Source: Typha latifolia (taxonomy: Eukaryota; Streptophyta; Magnoliopsida; Poales; Typhaceae). From it: a stretch of DNA of 64,000 bases. This document shows, in pieces, positions 28,538-40,813 of the stretch (the stretch's first letter is position 1; the number at the start of each line of letters is the position of its first letter). The notes beneath the pieces are model-generated. The model saw nothing but the letters and a program-made list of their open reading frames with translations, made no database searches and had not been told where the DNA came from. Location of the stretch: the NCBI GenBank assembly GCA_019914945.1, contig CM034107.1, forward strand, positions 4,526,001 through 4,590,000. Reading direction: 5' to 3'. The translations under genes and the position numbers were made by a program.

Positions 28538-29182
28538 ATAATAATAACCACCATCATGATATAAAAAAGTTATTTTTGTTCATTAAATTTACATATCATT
28601 CATTTTCCTCTGTAACCAATATTTTTTCACTTTTTTACATCACATCACAAATATAAAATACACTCTTAGCTTAATTCAAAACTAAACACCAAATTACCTT
28701 ACCCTAGTTCAATATACCTAAATCAAAACTAAGAAATGAGGCCAACTAATGTAACTCAAAACTTAGCTTCAAACCAACCAAGGTTGAATATATTAATTAA
28801 TTATTGTTTTTCAAGTTGATTTTTAAATCTCGTACAAAAAGTAGATGTTAATGATCTTTCCTAATATATGGTGTGTTCCATAGGACAAATTAAGGGTCGT
28901 ACATTTGTTACTATAATATGTAGCTATAGGGGTGGCAAATATTGACTCAACTCGATAACTAGATATATTAACCAAGTCTTAATTGGGTTTGGATTTAGTT
29001 TAATTGAATTCGGGTTGTAAACATGTTGTTTGGGTTTATATCAGTGACCTATTTGAGTACATAGGTCGGTTGGGTTAACCCGTTAATATATAGACAACTT
29101 TTCCAAACCTAACTTTACCTCACATCGATCTCTCTTTGCCTTACCTAGCCACCTGCATTCGCCCATCTCCACTCTCCTCTCC
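28538..29182. other. AT-rich sequence with part of a GGGT-type inverted-repeat element
   Basis: The stretch from about 28926 to 29100 begins ggggtggcaaatattgactc and contains ggttgggttaacccgtt, words typical of degenerate plant DNA elements. A clear opposite end was not found. I see no gene. Confidence 0.35.
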
Positions 29183-29190
29183 ACCATGGT

Positions 29191-29647
29191 TAGACATGAT
29201 CATCGGTCGGGCCGGGCCGGGCTTTTCGAGCCAACCGGCTTTAAGTATTTAATCACGGCCCAACCCATCTTTTAGCTATTTTTAGAAAAAAAATTACTGC
29301 TAGCTTATTTTTTTTAAAAAAAATTTTGTTCCTCCATTTAAAAATAATAATAATAAATTAAAAAATTTAAAGGTTGCTTAAAAAATATACAAAATGATAC
29401 AGCACCAAAATTTTTGTTGGTTTTCACTGTAGTAGAACGGGCAAGCTACTATAGCAAAATAGGTGGGCTATTATAGCAAAACGGGCGAGCCTAGTTGCAG
29501 GCTGAACAAGCGAGCTTCTGGGCCAGGTTGGGTGGGCCAAGGGTTGGCCCATGCCGCCCATGGGTAGTTCAGGCTCGGGCCGGGCCGGGCTTAGCCCGAT
29601 CCAAATCAGGCCGGGCACGGGCGGGCTGAGCAATTTGATCAAGTCTA
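29191..29647. mobile_element. hAT-like element with GGGCCGGG subterminal repeats
   Basis: A 457-bp element begins TAGACATGATCA and ends, on the minus strand, with TAGACTTGATCA. It is flanked by a perfect 8-bp repeat ACCATGGT at 29183-29190 and 29648-29655. The subterminal regions carry gggccgggccgggc on both sides and can pair. The repeats differ from the TAGGGGTGT family, so this is a separate family. Confidence 0.7.
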
Positions 29648-30088
29648 ACCATGGTCGATTTTTTTGTATTAGCTCTCGCCCATCTCCATTCTTCACCATA
29701 ATTTTTCTCACATTGATTGCTAACTCTCAAATCCCCCATTCAAAAGCACTATCTTTATTCTCCACCAAAGTCGCCTACCTCGGCTCACTCTTGGTCCTCA
29801 TCTCCTCACATCGATACTAACAACTATAAAACCCTCTTCCAATCTTTCTCACGAGTCATGATGAAACCCTCTTCTTAATTCCTCTCGTCGGAACCCTCTG
29901 CTTGATGCTAAACCCTCTTCCTCCCGCCAAATGATGTGGAAGATCTTAAGATGACTTTTCAGAGAGCATTGGATGCTCTACTACTAAGATGTTCTTTATC
30001 AGAGAACAAGTGGAGCATGACTTATAGTTAAAATTTGAGAGGTTGCAATAGATTGTAAACAAAGTAATTAGATAGTAGAGATTGTTCT

Positions 30089-33030
30089 TGTAACGCCCGT
30101 TTAAAAAAAAATGTTAGCGCACGCGCCATGCGCGTGCACTCTAACCGCAGCACACGCACTTGGTGCGTAAGCTGACCCTTTCTTCCTCCTCCCCACCTCT
30201 CTCGCAGTTGGTTACAGGAGGTGGGAGAGGAGTGCGCCGGAGTGGAGCTAACTCCACTCCGCAGCCCTCTCGGCCTCACCTATTTAAACCACCCCCCCCC
30301 CTCACCTTCTAGATTGGTTTCACTCTTCAAAATTCCTCTCCCTCTCGTTCTACCTTCCTCTCTTTTCTCTCCGGAGCCGCCAAAGTCCTCGTCATGGGCA
30401 GCAAGTCACCGGAGCGTCGGCAATCAACCAAAACCCCCTCACCTCGATCCCCAGGTTAGCCTTCATCCCCTCTTCAGTTCAATTTGAAAATGGCCTAGTT
30501 AATCATGCGTAATTAGGATTTTATTTTTGTCTGCCTTCACCGGAGAAATTCGCCGGCCGGCGACCTCGGGTCGACAACCCACCAGTTCAGGAAGATTACC
30601 CGCTTCAACCTCTTGCAGTGGGTACCCACGGGGCGCGAGGGAGGCGATGCCATGTCGCCTCCCACCGTCGGGTTTCTTTGGCTCAAGCAGCCACCACCGA
30701 CGGTGGTGGCCTCGCTCGTCAACCTCGACTGACCCACCTCTTCACTTGAAAGAGATAGGTACCCGAGATGAGGGCTTCAAGCCCACCCAGCACTAAGTCG
30801 GGAAGCTCCATGGCCGCCGGCCATGGAGTTCCTCAACTCTCACCCTCCGGCTGCACTCGCCGGAGGTTCTGATCGCTCCTGCACCCAAGTCGACTTGGGG
30901 AGGAGTTGCCGGAGCTGGGGGCTGCCGATGACGGGGATCACCGGCAGCATCATCCCTTTCTCCTCTGTTTCTCCTTCTCTATCAGGGAGACGAGGAGAAG
31001 GTGGGGGTTGGGCCAACCCCCACCGCTCTCTCTCTAGGCCGTGGCGTGGGCTGCGCTGCAGCCCAGGTCCTTAGACCCTCTTCTCTAAGGTCTCGGTGGA
31101 CTGGGCTCCGGAGCCCAGTTTGACCCCTTAGTTTCTGGTGGGCTGCGGTAGGCCCCGCGGCCCACCTCCTCATTTTGTCTGACTGGGCTCTGGAACCCAG
31201 TCCACCATCTCACCCTATTGGACTGGGCCCTTGAGCCAGTCCAAAGCACATTCGAAATTGGTGGGCTGTGGTAGGCCCGCAGCCCACCTCCTCTTTCTAT
31301 TGGACTGGGCTGGTCCAGTGGGCTGCAAGTAGGTCTGCAGCCCACTCTCCCTCTCTCTCACTCTCACCTAATTTGCTGGGCCTTGAGCCCAGCCCAACCT
31401 TTAACATTTTAACACTAGACTAATTTATTATGAGTCTGTTATTTTTCTTAAATTCTGTTAGCTACTTAAATTGTAATTATTATAATTTTCTCAACCATGT
31501 TATTAATAAAATTAGGAACTATACAAAAATCAAAATAGGTAATTGAATTTATTAGTCTTTTCAATTATCTTCATACTTACAATGTGAACGACTATAAATG
31601 ACCATTATTATTTTAATTAAGACAAATAATATCTCGGACCTAGAGAATCAAACTTAAATTTATACAACAAGATAGTTAGTTTATAAGTCCATTAATCTTA
31701 TGTTTATTTTATTTATAAATTACCAGATCCATTATTGTGCGGGAAGGATCTCGAAAATCAAGAAGAGCCGACTGATTAGGAGAGTAAGATGGATTCCAAA
31801 AATAACTCAGGCGAGTAGAATTCTATAATAGTCTATGAAAAATGCATGCTTATGTCATTTCTTACCTGTGATAATTAAATGTCGTTTTCTTACTTGTGAA
31901 ACTTATATGACATTTCATATTTGTATTTAATTACATGTCAATTCTTAGTTGCATTATTTATCACTTAATGCACATGTATGATAGACTCTATGCTTATTTA
32001 TAATATCTGTTATTGTGATGATTATATTAAATAAATAATAGAGGTCATGGCACCACGTGCACGTATCACTGTTGGTCAAGTCCCAGTTAGGCAGTGCCCT
32101 TTTACCCACTCAACCCGGAGTTAAGGGTAGAGTGTATATTATATAGTATTATATTAACGGCCCACACCTGAGGTCGGTAGCTTGTGTAGCATTCATGTGA
32201 TTACACTGCCCTAGTTGGAGACTTGGCTAGTATGATATTAGAAAAGATGATTGAGAGGTAGGGATTGTAGTTCTAGCAGTAATCGAGAATGTAGGGTCAG
32301 GGCATCTATTGAGCTGTGTGCTCTTATCAGCCGTATGTGATAATTTCGCTCTGTGCGATGATTACTAGAACGGTATTGATGGGCATACAATTGGGGTCCT
32401 TAGTCTGATGCCCACAGATAACTGGTCATATGCAGCGTCGCCAGGCATGTATGGGCGATAATACCGCTAGTTGACTAGTCCCCCTCAATTTTTATGGTGC
32501 TTTGTGAAATATGTTATTGTGACTCGACTCCTGTGTTGATTTCTATGTAAAATGAGCTATAATGATGAAAGCTATTAATAGTCATAATGTACATTTTTTC
32601 CTGACATGTTATGAGTTACATTTTTATTTATTATGTAATATTCTTATATTATTATTAGATTTTACTTGTTGGGCCCCGTGCTCACCGCCATTTTTGGTGG
32701 AAATATTTCAGAGATGATTATAGAGGATGCGGACATCGAGGAGTAGCATATTCATTCCTTTATTTTTTTAGCAATTGTTTATTCTATTATTTCAGTTGGA
32801 CTTTGCCCCTGTGAGGGTATTTATATTTTAACAAATTTATGATAAACTTGTATTCTTAGAGACTTGTTGAGGCCTGTGATATTATAATTCTGGATTATTT
32901 GTTGGATTATTATGGTATTTCTTGACTTATTCAGATACTTTGTGAGATTAATTCACTGACAGGTCACGTAGGAATCACGTGGACATGCTCCACGTGAGGA
33001 ACACGTGAATTTTTGGAAGTGGGTGTTTCA
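30089..33030. mobile_element. Solo LTR of a large LTR retrotransposon
   Basis: The segment starts TGTAACGCCCG and ends GGGTGTTTCA, the TG...CA form of a long terminal repeat. It is flanked by a perfect 5-bp duplication GTTCT (30084-30088 and 33031-33035). A TATA-like cctatttaaacc lies at about 30277. At 2942 bp it is a long LTR, as in several plant Gypsy lineages. No gag-pol sequence lies between the duplications, so this is a solo LTR left by recombination, or a non-autonomous element. Short GC-rich open frames at 30221-31345 look non-coding. I judge the element as plus-oriented from the TATA position. Confidence 0.75.
31101..31394. repeat. Array of GC-rich hairpins inside the solo LTR
   Basis: Successive near-perfect palindromes: CTGGGCTCCGGAGCCCAG (31101-31118), a tgggctg...gcggccca arm pair (31139-31164), gactgggctc...cccagtc (31181-31202), ggactgggc...gccagtcc (31220-31242), ggtgggctg...agcccacc (31260-31288), a ctggtccag stem (~31302-31320), a gggctgc...gcagccc pair (~31320-31343) and ctgggccttgagcccag (31376-31393). 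Two hairpin types roughly alternate with CT-rich spacers. Confidence 0.7.
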
Positions 33031-33035
33031 GTTCT

Positions 33036-33640
33036 ACCTTGTTTTAGTCAATTTTTTGCACTTCTTTTTTATCTTTCCAAATTGATGTATATGGATTCAG
33101 AGATTCATTTTCTACTTAAATAAATATCATGCTTCGGTCTTTAAATTTGTAATTTATCACTCAAATGCCTACTAGCCTATTCTTGTACAACAAAATATTA
33201 GACTAATATTGCAGTGTCTATTATGTCTAGACAATGTGTTTGTTGTTGTTGTTAACTCACATTTTATCTTATTTTCTTTTTATTTGAGCGATCCCTACTT
33301 AAATAATATTTGTGATGGAGATATTTATTTCCCAAATGCATATTGTGGCTTTGCTCTTGAATTTAGTAGCCTCTATTCATTTTATAATTTTTTTTTGTTA
33401 TTCCAAAATATAACTCATTATTCTATAATAATAACTAAACACTATAATAATCTTATTCTATAATACAAATATTATTCATCAAAATTACATCGTATACTAC
33501 ATATTAACACAATTACTTATTTACCCTTGATATTTATCTCATGAACCTACTTTATATCAAATCAAAGGGTATTCATAGTAATTTTATAAAAAATAAAATA
33601 TCATTTTCTCATCTTTTTCTTCACTTTATATCACATCAAA
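33036..33640. other. AT-rich sequence with a relative of the 3716-4661 element
   Basis: 33400-33480 (ttattctataataataacta, then aatcttattctataat) resembles the left part of the element at 3716. No matching right end was found. The plus-strand open frame at 33209-33463 is Phe/Tyr/Ile-rich from base composition and is not supported as a gene. Confidence 0.35.
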
Positions 33641-33644
33641 GATA

Positions 33645-34096
33645 GATTCAATGACTTGTTTGGTCCTAGTCTTACCGAGAGGATCCTTTGGATCCACCTC
33701 CTTATTACTGGTGGTCACGACACTTGAGTTTGGCTCTCAAATCTTTTCGGGTTAGCAACTGCTAAGTTAGTCTACAATATGCTCAATATAATTTATCCAA
33801 CGGGCTCGATAACTTGGAAAGACTAAAAAGCAATCTAGTAGTTGAGAGTGCCGTAAAAAATTAAGATGTTTCTTTGAAAGGTAGCCTGAAACTGATTGCC
33901 AACAAGAACCTTGTCAGAGGGTCGGGGACTAGGCCGCCTCAATGTCTGTCGCACTTGTGGCCATCACTTATTATTTATTTGCTCTTATGCAAGAGCTATA
34001 TGGATAGAATTTAACAAAACTTGGCCCATAGGTATGCTAGATCAAAGTTGGTTCCAAGGTGGTTGGATTCTGTCTCTTGATAACACTAATAATTAA
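33645..34096 (+). pseudogene. LINE fragment: C-terminal zinc-binding (zf-RVT) region
   Basis: Plus-strand translation in broken frames gives a tryptophan-rich linker (GHDTxVWLSN) and RVPxKIKMFLxKVAxNWLPTR, then CRTCGHH, an F-C pair and SYARAIWIEFNKTWP. This is the order of the zinc-binding domain that follows plant LINE reverse transcriptases. Several stops interrupt it. The orientation is opposite to the LINE pieces at 9-14 kb. Confidence 0.6.
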
Positions 34097-34179
34097 AATT
34101 GGTCCTTGATGCTGCCCGTTATAGGTAATACCCTATGAAACATATAGAACAATATAAACCATATTTATTTCAATAGGAT

Positions 34180-34480
34180 AATAGAATTTGTTGGAATTCT
34201 ATGGAAAAGGATGATGACCCTAGCCTATAAATACCACCAAATTCTTTCTCCTAGATAGGAGAAACTTTGGAAAACATCGCACTAGCTAGATATCTCTTCC
34301 CATCGAGTATCTTAAGCTTAATACTAACGACTCGTTTTTGGGTCCCAACGAGCTCGGCGAGGTAGGCTACATCCTACACTCTTCGTCGGGTTCTCTGATA
34401 ACTACTAGCAGTCGTTGCGCTTATTCCAATCCACTATCGTAGCAGAAATCGTCGCTATAAATGAATGACTCATTAGAATT
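34180..34480 (+). other. Possible LTR fragment
   Basis: tgttggaattc at 34188 is followed by a TATA-like cctataaatacc and a GC-richer leader with ggtcccaacgagctcgg. This resembles the start of an LTR, but I found no partner repeat or target duplication. Confidence 0.25.
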
Positions 34481-34499
34481 CGAATGCAATGTCACACTC

Positions 34500-36086
34500 T
34501 ATAAAACATATATATCAAGAAGCTAACAAAGTAGGAGACTAGTTAACTCTATCCGATAGACATTATGGTTTTGCATACACCAGGCAAGGGTCTTTCCCAA
34601 CCACTCTAGTGTGAGTTTTGTTTGCTAACTACAACAAAGCTTATGTAATCAAGCTTAGCAATTTAATAGAAATTTTATCTTTAAAAGAATGAACATTGAT
34701 TTTAGAGAGTTTGATTTCATAATTGCTACCATAATAAATTGTTACATATTCTTGTTGTTAGAAGCCTAACTCTTAAGTATTTTTTTTCAACCAAACAATT
34801 TGAAAGTCACATGTAATGACAATGACAAATTCAGCTTCAATGGAATAAAGTAACAATTGGTTACTTTTTTATGACCACGACATAACTCTTAGTCCCAGCA
34901 TAAAAAATATATAAGTGCTCATTTGATCATCTAAATCTCCAACATAATTACTATTATTGAACTTAATCAACTATGACATTTCTCTTTTCTTATATAAAAA
35001 CTAAAATTTGTAGTACCCTTCAAGTATGGAAAGATTTTCTTGGCTACTGAGAGATATATTTCTCTTAGATTATTCATATATTTGCTAATAGGATTCAGCA
35101 ACATGCATGATATCTAACATTGTTGTACTTAAATGCATCAAGCTTCTTATAATTTGTTGGTATAGAATGTTATCAACATTCTATTCTTTATAATTTATTT
35201 TACGTTTCAACCCATCTTTTGATGGTGTCGTAACAAGATTGCAATTGTTCATTTGAACCTACCTAAATAACATAAATATCTTCTCACAAATAAATATTTC
35301 GTCAATATGTTACACTACTTTTAAGTTAAGAAAGTAATGCATCATTTCAAGATCAAATATATCAAATTCAAGTATGCATGACTATATAAAATTTTCAAAC
35401 ATGGCTATATTATTTTTTATATAAATTAAATCATCTGCATGCAATCATATAATAAACATTTCTCTCTTTTTTATGTTTTGTGTAAAGAGCATGCTTATCT
35501 AGACAGTTTTAAAATGTTTCCATGAGAAAAATAAACATGTATAGAACTATACTAAGATCTAGATGTTAATTTTAGTCCATTTAAATTTTTTTCCGTTTTG
35601 TAAACTTTATGCTCTCTACCAAGTTTCACATAGCTAGGAGGTTGATCAATATATAACTGCTATTGTGAATCTCAAGGTAAAACATGTCAACTTCACATTT
35701 AGTTAGTAAGTAGGCCAATTTGAGCAGCCAATGCAGTCATTACTCTAATTATATTATGACTTCTAATAGGAACATAAACATCTTCATAATCTATACCAAA
35801 ATTTTGTTCATAGTCCTAACCCACCAAACACATAATAAATTTGTCAACTTTACAATTTACCTTCAATTTTGTCTATAAATAACACCAATTATTCTCCCTT
35901 CTTTATAAGATCTAATTAACACCCAAGTGTTGTTGCTTTTGATGGATGCAATTTCTTCATTCATTGTCTTCTGTTAGATTGACACTTTTTTCTTAGCAAC
36001 TCTTTTAAAAGTTACAAGATCAAAAATATAAAAATAGAGAAAAATGAGTAAGTAAATCATCACTTTAATTTAATTCAGGTATCATC
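34500..36086 (-). pseudogene. Outer Copia retrotransposon remnant, RT and RNase H part
   Basis: Minus-strand translation in broken frames shows Copia polymerase landmarks. Near 35930 is EEIASIKSNNTWVL, the start of the reverse transcriptase. Near 35590-35660 is an INLLAMWKLGREHKVYK-like stretch. Near 34880-34960 is the RNase H word SNYVGDLDDQMST, followed by IEAEFV. Stops and frameshifts are many. The inner Copia at 36087-41315 interrupts it, and the piece at 41316-42100 is its continuation on the other side. Confidence 0.65.
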
Positions 36087-36551
36087 CGTTAGAGATTGAT
36101 CAGAAATCCTAAAATATTTATAGTTTAATCCCTAAAAAATAATATAATTTATATCTATGTTAAAACGATGAGTAGAATGAAATTAGATTTGCAGAAGAAT
36201 TCATTGATGGAGGAAATAAAGTGAGAGATGGTCCTTGTGATGGTCTTTCTATTCTATTCTTAGTGAATATCGCAAAATTCTCTTTGAAAAAGAGATATGT
36301 GAGAGAAAATTCACGAAGAGAACTATTTTTTGACGATTATAGTTTTCTTTATTTCTAATTCTGCCCATTATAAATAAATAAATTACATAATGATATTTAC
36401 ACATAAATTCCATGACAATTATACCCTTAAACTAATTAATTAATAATTAATTAAATCACTTAATTTTAGGCTTTTTTAAATGATAGCATACACATTTTAA
36501 TTATTTATATGTGTGACCAAATTACTGAAATTAATATAAATTAATCCATCA
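36087..36551 (-). repeat. 3' LTR of the inner Copia
   Basis: 465 bp, aligning along its length with 40814-41315. The terminal TG/CA pair is intact on one side (minus-strand start TGATGG). The opposite end has changed from CA to CG (cgttagag on the plus strand where the partner has tgttagag). It lacks a ~37-bp stretch present in the 5' LTR near 41045-41090. Confidence 0.8.
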
Positions 36552-37014
36552 ATCTTCATTGAGATTATTACTTAACTTAACCGATTGAAATAAACTCAAT
36601 ATTTTATTTCTGCATAAAATAATCCAAAATATATAAAATATCCAAAGTATAAGATAAAGCAATAAGCAAAAAATAATATAAACTCCCACTAAAATGAAAT
36701 ATCTGCAAACAAAAAAATACTCATATAAGTAGTGTGCTCATGAAAACTTAGGTGATAATTATTTTGTGAGCGGATATGCTATTATGGAGTTTCTATCAAT
36801 ATGCTCTATAGATATCTATCCATTATGCATTCTTTTTTTTTTATAACTATGAATTTAATATTATTAATATATTTTAATTTTGTGGAGCATCTATTTTTAT
36901 TGGAATATAAAACTATTAAGTTATTGTTACAAAATATTTTGAGTAATCTTTTAATACCCTCCAAAATGCACAGCCCAGTGATAAAATTCTGCATTCATAT
37001 TTTATGATTAATTG

Positions 37015-37395
37015 TCTCATAATATGTTACAAACTCTACTACCATAGTGGATAAAGTTGTGTTTGTCTAGCAGAACTCTAAGAAATAGCTCTATTAGCGA
37101 ACTATCGAGAAGCATTAAGTGAGCCAGCTTCGCAACCGAAGTGCCACTGGTTCAATGGTGTTCATTTTGCCCTCGATGGCTATCCTGCCCCTTTAAATTC
37201 TTGTCGTTGGTATGTCTTGTAACTTCTTTTCCAATTAATAGAGAATCGCAAACTTGTTTGCCATACATTATATTTTGCTTGTCTTTGCTTTGTCGCAATC
37301 CAAAACAGGTGCATCGCTTGTGAAGTGAACGGCTGACTTAACTTTGCTACTTGAAAATTGAGTGCCGCGCGGTCTTTGTCTATCGCAAAGACTTA
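37015..37395. other. Unidentified insertion within the Copia RNase H
   Basis: RNase H coding similarity stops after STSGYVYL at about 37420 (minus strand) and resumes with QNFITGL near 36990. The ~375 bp in between have a higher GC content and do not read as RNase H in any minus frame. I found no clear inverted ends or duplication, so this may be an insertion or a replaced, scrambled segment. Confidence 0.4.
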
Positions 37396-37419
37396 ATCCG
37401 TGACAAGGTAAACATAACC

Positions 37420-38650
37420 CGATGTGGATCTTATGCTATCTTGGCATCCAACAAAATCTGAGTTTGAATACTCAACAATCTTTAATTGATTTGATCTCCT
37501 ATATGTGAGTATATACTCCTTTGTTCTCTGTAAATATCTCATAATCTGTTTGGCTAATTTCCAATGATCCATACCGAGATTACTTAAATATCAGCATAAC
37601 ATGCCAATAATATATGCAATATTTAGATGCATACATATCTGAGTATACATTAAACTCCCTACAACTAAATCATAAGAAATCTTTTGCATTTTTTTAATTT
37701 CAAGACTGTTATTTCGGCAATGAATAAAACTGAACTTGTTTTCTTTAGCAATAGGAGTGTCATCTAGTTTGTAATTTTATATGTCAAATATACTGAGAAC
37801 TTTATCGATATAGCTCCTCTGAAACAATCTTATAATACCCCGAGAATGATATTAATGTATTTGAATTCTTAATACAAATGAGGCATCACTAAGATCTTTT
37901 ATCTCAAATTTATTTGATAGAATTCTCTTGGTGTCGTGCAATATGCATATATCATTTATGACAAGCAATATGACATCAACATATAAAACCAAAAATATGT
38001 GTTTACTCCCACTAAACTTGTGATAATACACATTTATCAATAATGTTTATCTCAAAACCAAATAAGACAATGACTTCATGAAATTTAAAGTACTACTAAC
38101 GAGATGCTTGCTTGAGCCTATATATAGATTTGATTAATTTATAGACCATATTCTTTAGAGTGTCCAACACAAAATTTTTTGGCTGCACCACATAAATTGT
38201 TTCTTCAATGCCATTATTGAGAAATGCTATTTTGACATCTATCTAATGCAACTTAAGATTAAAATATGTAACAAAATGTACTTATGTAGAAATCAGAGAG
38301 ATAATCTCTTTAAAGTCAATTCATTCTTTTCTAGTAAATTATTTAGCTACAAGATGTGCTTTATACCTCTCCACATTACTATTTGAATTTTTTTTAAATA
38401 TATATTTACAACCAATGGGCTTTGCATGATCTAGTAATGGGACAAGTTTCTAAACTTTATTATCTTGCATAGACTTGTACTCCTCATTTATGACTTCAAT
38501 CTATTTTTGAGAGTTGAAACCTTGCATAGCTTCATGAAAATTAATTAAATTATTTTTCATCATTTTATTTTCTTTCTCATGGAAAAATTTAATATAATAA
38601 TTTGAAATTGTATTTATCTTTTCTCTCATACATCACATTAATGGAATACC
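37420..38650 (-). pseudogene. Copia reverse transcriptase and RNase H fragment
   Basis: At 38090-38130 the minus strand reads KSIYRLKQASR, the conserved Copia motif. 37852-38040 includes the catalytic region as LVLYVDVILL, where the usual second aspartate is Val. 37420-37640 contains RYLQRTKEYILTYRRSNQ, then DSIRSTSGYVYL from RNase H. Frame breaks occur between the blocks. Confidence 0.75.
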
Positions 38651-38996
38651 TTTGAGATTGTTGAGTTTGTTCCTTAAGAACAATTACCTCATCTTGAATA
38701 AGGGGTTGAACAACATTATTTTGTTGAGAATCAAGATCAATGACAAATATAAAAACATGCACATCGTGAAAAGCAATAGTAGGAATTGAGATTGTTCCCT
38801 CTTCCTCCTCAAAGATAATATTTCTAATTTGATTTCTCCCCTCAGACTCAATATTCTCAAAAAATATTGCAGTTCATAACTTGTTTGTGGGATCATAAAA
38901 TTTGTATCCCCTTGATCGCTCAGCATAGCCAATAAAGTAGCTGCTTACTATTTTAGAGTCCAAATTTTTTTTTCATGTGGTATATAAAACTTAGCA

Positions 38997-39380
38997 TCAG
39001 TTAGATATTCTCAAATATATAAGTATTTTTAGACTAGGTTTTTGGCCTATCCAAAGCCCGTAAGGCGTTTTTGCAGCCGCTCTTGAGAGCTTCACCCAGA
39101 GTGACTCTGGTAAAGTAGAATGACTAATCATACTCCTTATCATATCCTTAAGAGTCCGATTTCGTCTTACAGAGACACCATTCATGCTAGGTGACCCTAG
39201 CATAGTGTATTGTGCGACGATTTTACAATCCTCTAGATATTTAGCAAAAGATCTTAAATGTTGTTCACTTATTCTGTTATATCTATCGGAGGATTCACCA
39301 CCACGGTGAGATCTGACACACTTTATCATTTTGTTAAGTTGTAACTCAACTTTAGTTTTAAATATTTTGAATACGTCCAA
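38997..39380 (-). pseudogene. Copia integrase fragment
   Basis: A 127-codon frame carries VRSHRGGESSDRYN (the usual SDRGGE block, with the Asp as His), AQYTMLGSPSMNGVSVRRNR and SMISHSTLPESLW. This is the catalytic core of a Copia integrase. One of the metal-binding acidic residues is lost and the frame ends early. Confidence 0.8.
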
Positions 39381-39671
39381 AGTATGTGATTTCTCATGTA
39401 TAAAAAATATGTAACCATATCTTGAATAATCATCTATAAATGTTATAAAAAAAAACTGCTAACCATTCTAAGATGTTATATAAAATAATTCATATGAATT
39501 AATTCTAAAATATCTATAGTTCTTTTGAAACCTAATTTCATTGTTTTATTCTGTTTTTTCCCTGATACACTTAACACAGATATTAAAGTCTAAAAAATCA
39601 ATGGATTCTAAAATCCTATCAAACACAAATCGCTTATCTCTAGATTTAGAGATATGACCTAGGAGTTTATG

Positions 39672-39875
39672 CTATAATGAGGCTAAATTTTCTTTACTTA
39701 ATTTACATTTAATACATTGTAATTCCACATGCAAGGTTTCATTGTAAGATGTAGTAATTTTTAGCAAATATGGATTATCATAAATATTAAGTAAACTAGT
39801 TCCAATAATACTTGAATTCATGGATAAACTAAATTGATTGTTTCCAAATGAATAACAATAACCAAATTTATCCAA
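39672..39875 (-). pseudogene. Copia pre-integrase fragment
   Basis: The 67-codon frame reads in the style of the gag-pre-integrase region (FSLSMNSSIIGTSLL, then ASL at the end before the lost HKRLGH zinc motif). Its position upstream of the integrase block fits Copia order. Confidence 0.55.
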
Positions 39876-40813
39876 AACAATTTAGACATCTCAAAATGCC
39901 TAATACCTAACACAATATTAATATCAAATCTTTCATAGTAATATTAATTATAAGTGGTACTCTTATTGTAATGATCAAATATTGACATTGATTTATGTCA
40001 AATAATAAATTTATTTTTGGACTGATTTATTATTCACATTATGTTATATTTATGATTGTCAAATATTTACCATCACAAGTGTGTATATAATTATGTCAAA
40101 TATTAAACTTCCTTTGGGCCTATTATATCCACATAAATTTATAGGCACACTAATATCTAATCATTCCGAATAAACCAATCTATATAAGAAATGCTACTTT
40201 AGTAACATCTTATTTCAATTGACCTATTTGGAGTGTTAGATAATTAATTTAAATAATAGATATTATATGTAATTAATTAGATTTAAAGGTCCATGTGAAA
40301 CAAATCAAACTATTATACATATTTATGATTTTCTCATAATAGAAATAAAATTAAAACTAAATCACATTATAAGATCAAAGCCTTCTAAGTTTGAGCAAAA
40401 GCAAAAAAAAAAAAAATTGACCCAAAATAATACATTTATTACTTAACCCAAGTTATTATTTGAGTTAACTAAACGGGGCTTATAATCAATTTGCGATCAT
40501 ATTTTTTATTAACCCATGGCATTCTATGCAAAATCGGTGCTGTGTAGACAAGCAGCGCAGAGATCAAGATGGCAAATGCCATCTTTCAAATCATAAACAA
40601 TACCAAAGACCATTAAAAAATATATAAACATGTGCATATAATGGAGTAAATCTAAATTAGGTATTAACTTAAGTTGTAATCCATATAACAATCATCAAAG
40701 GATCAAAACCCTAAAATATATAAACGTATGAACTATAAAAAATTCTTCATAATTAATCTCCAATATAATCAAAAGACTCAAAGAATTAAGCACAAATTAG
40801 ATCTGATACCACT

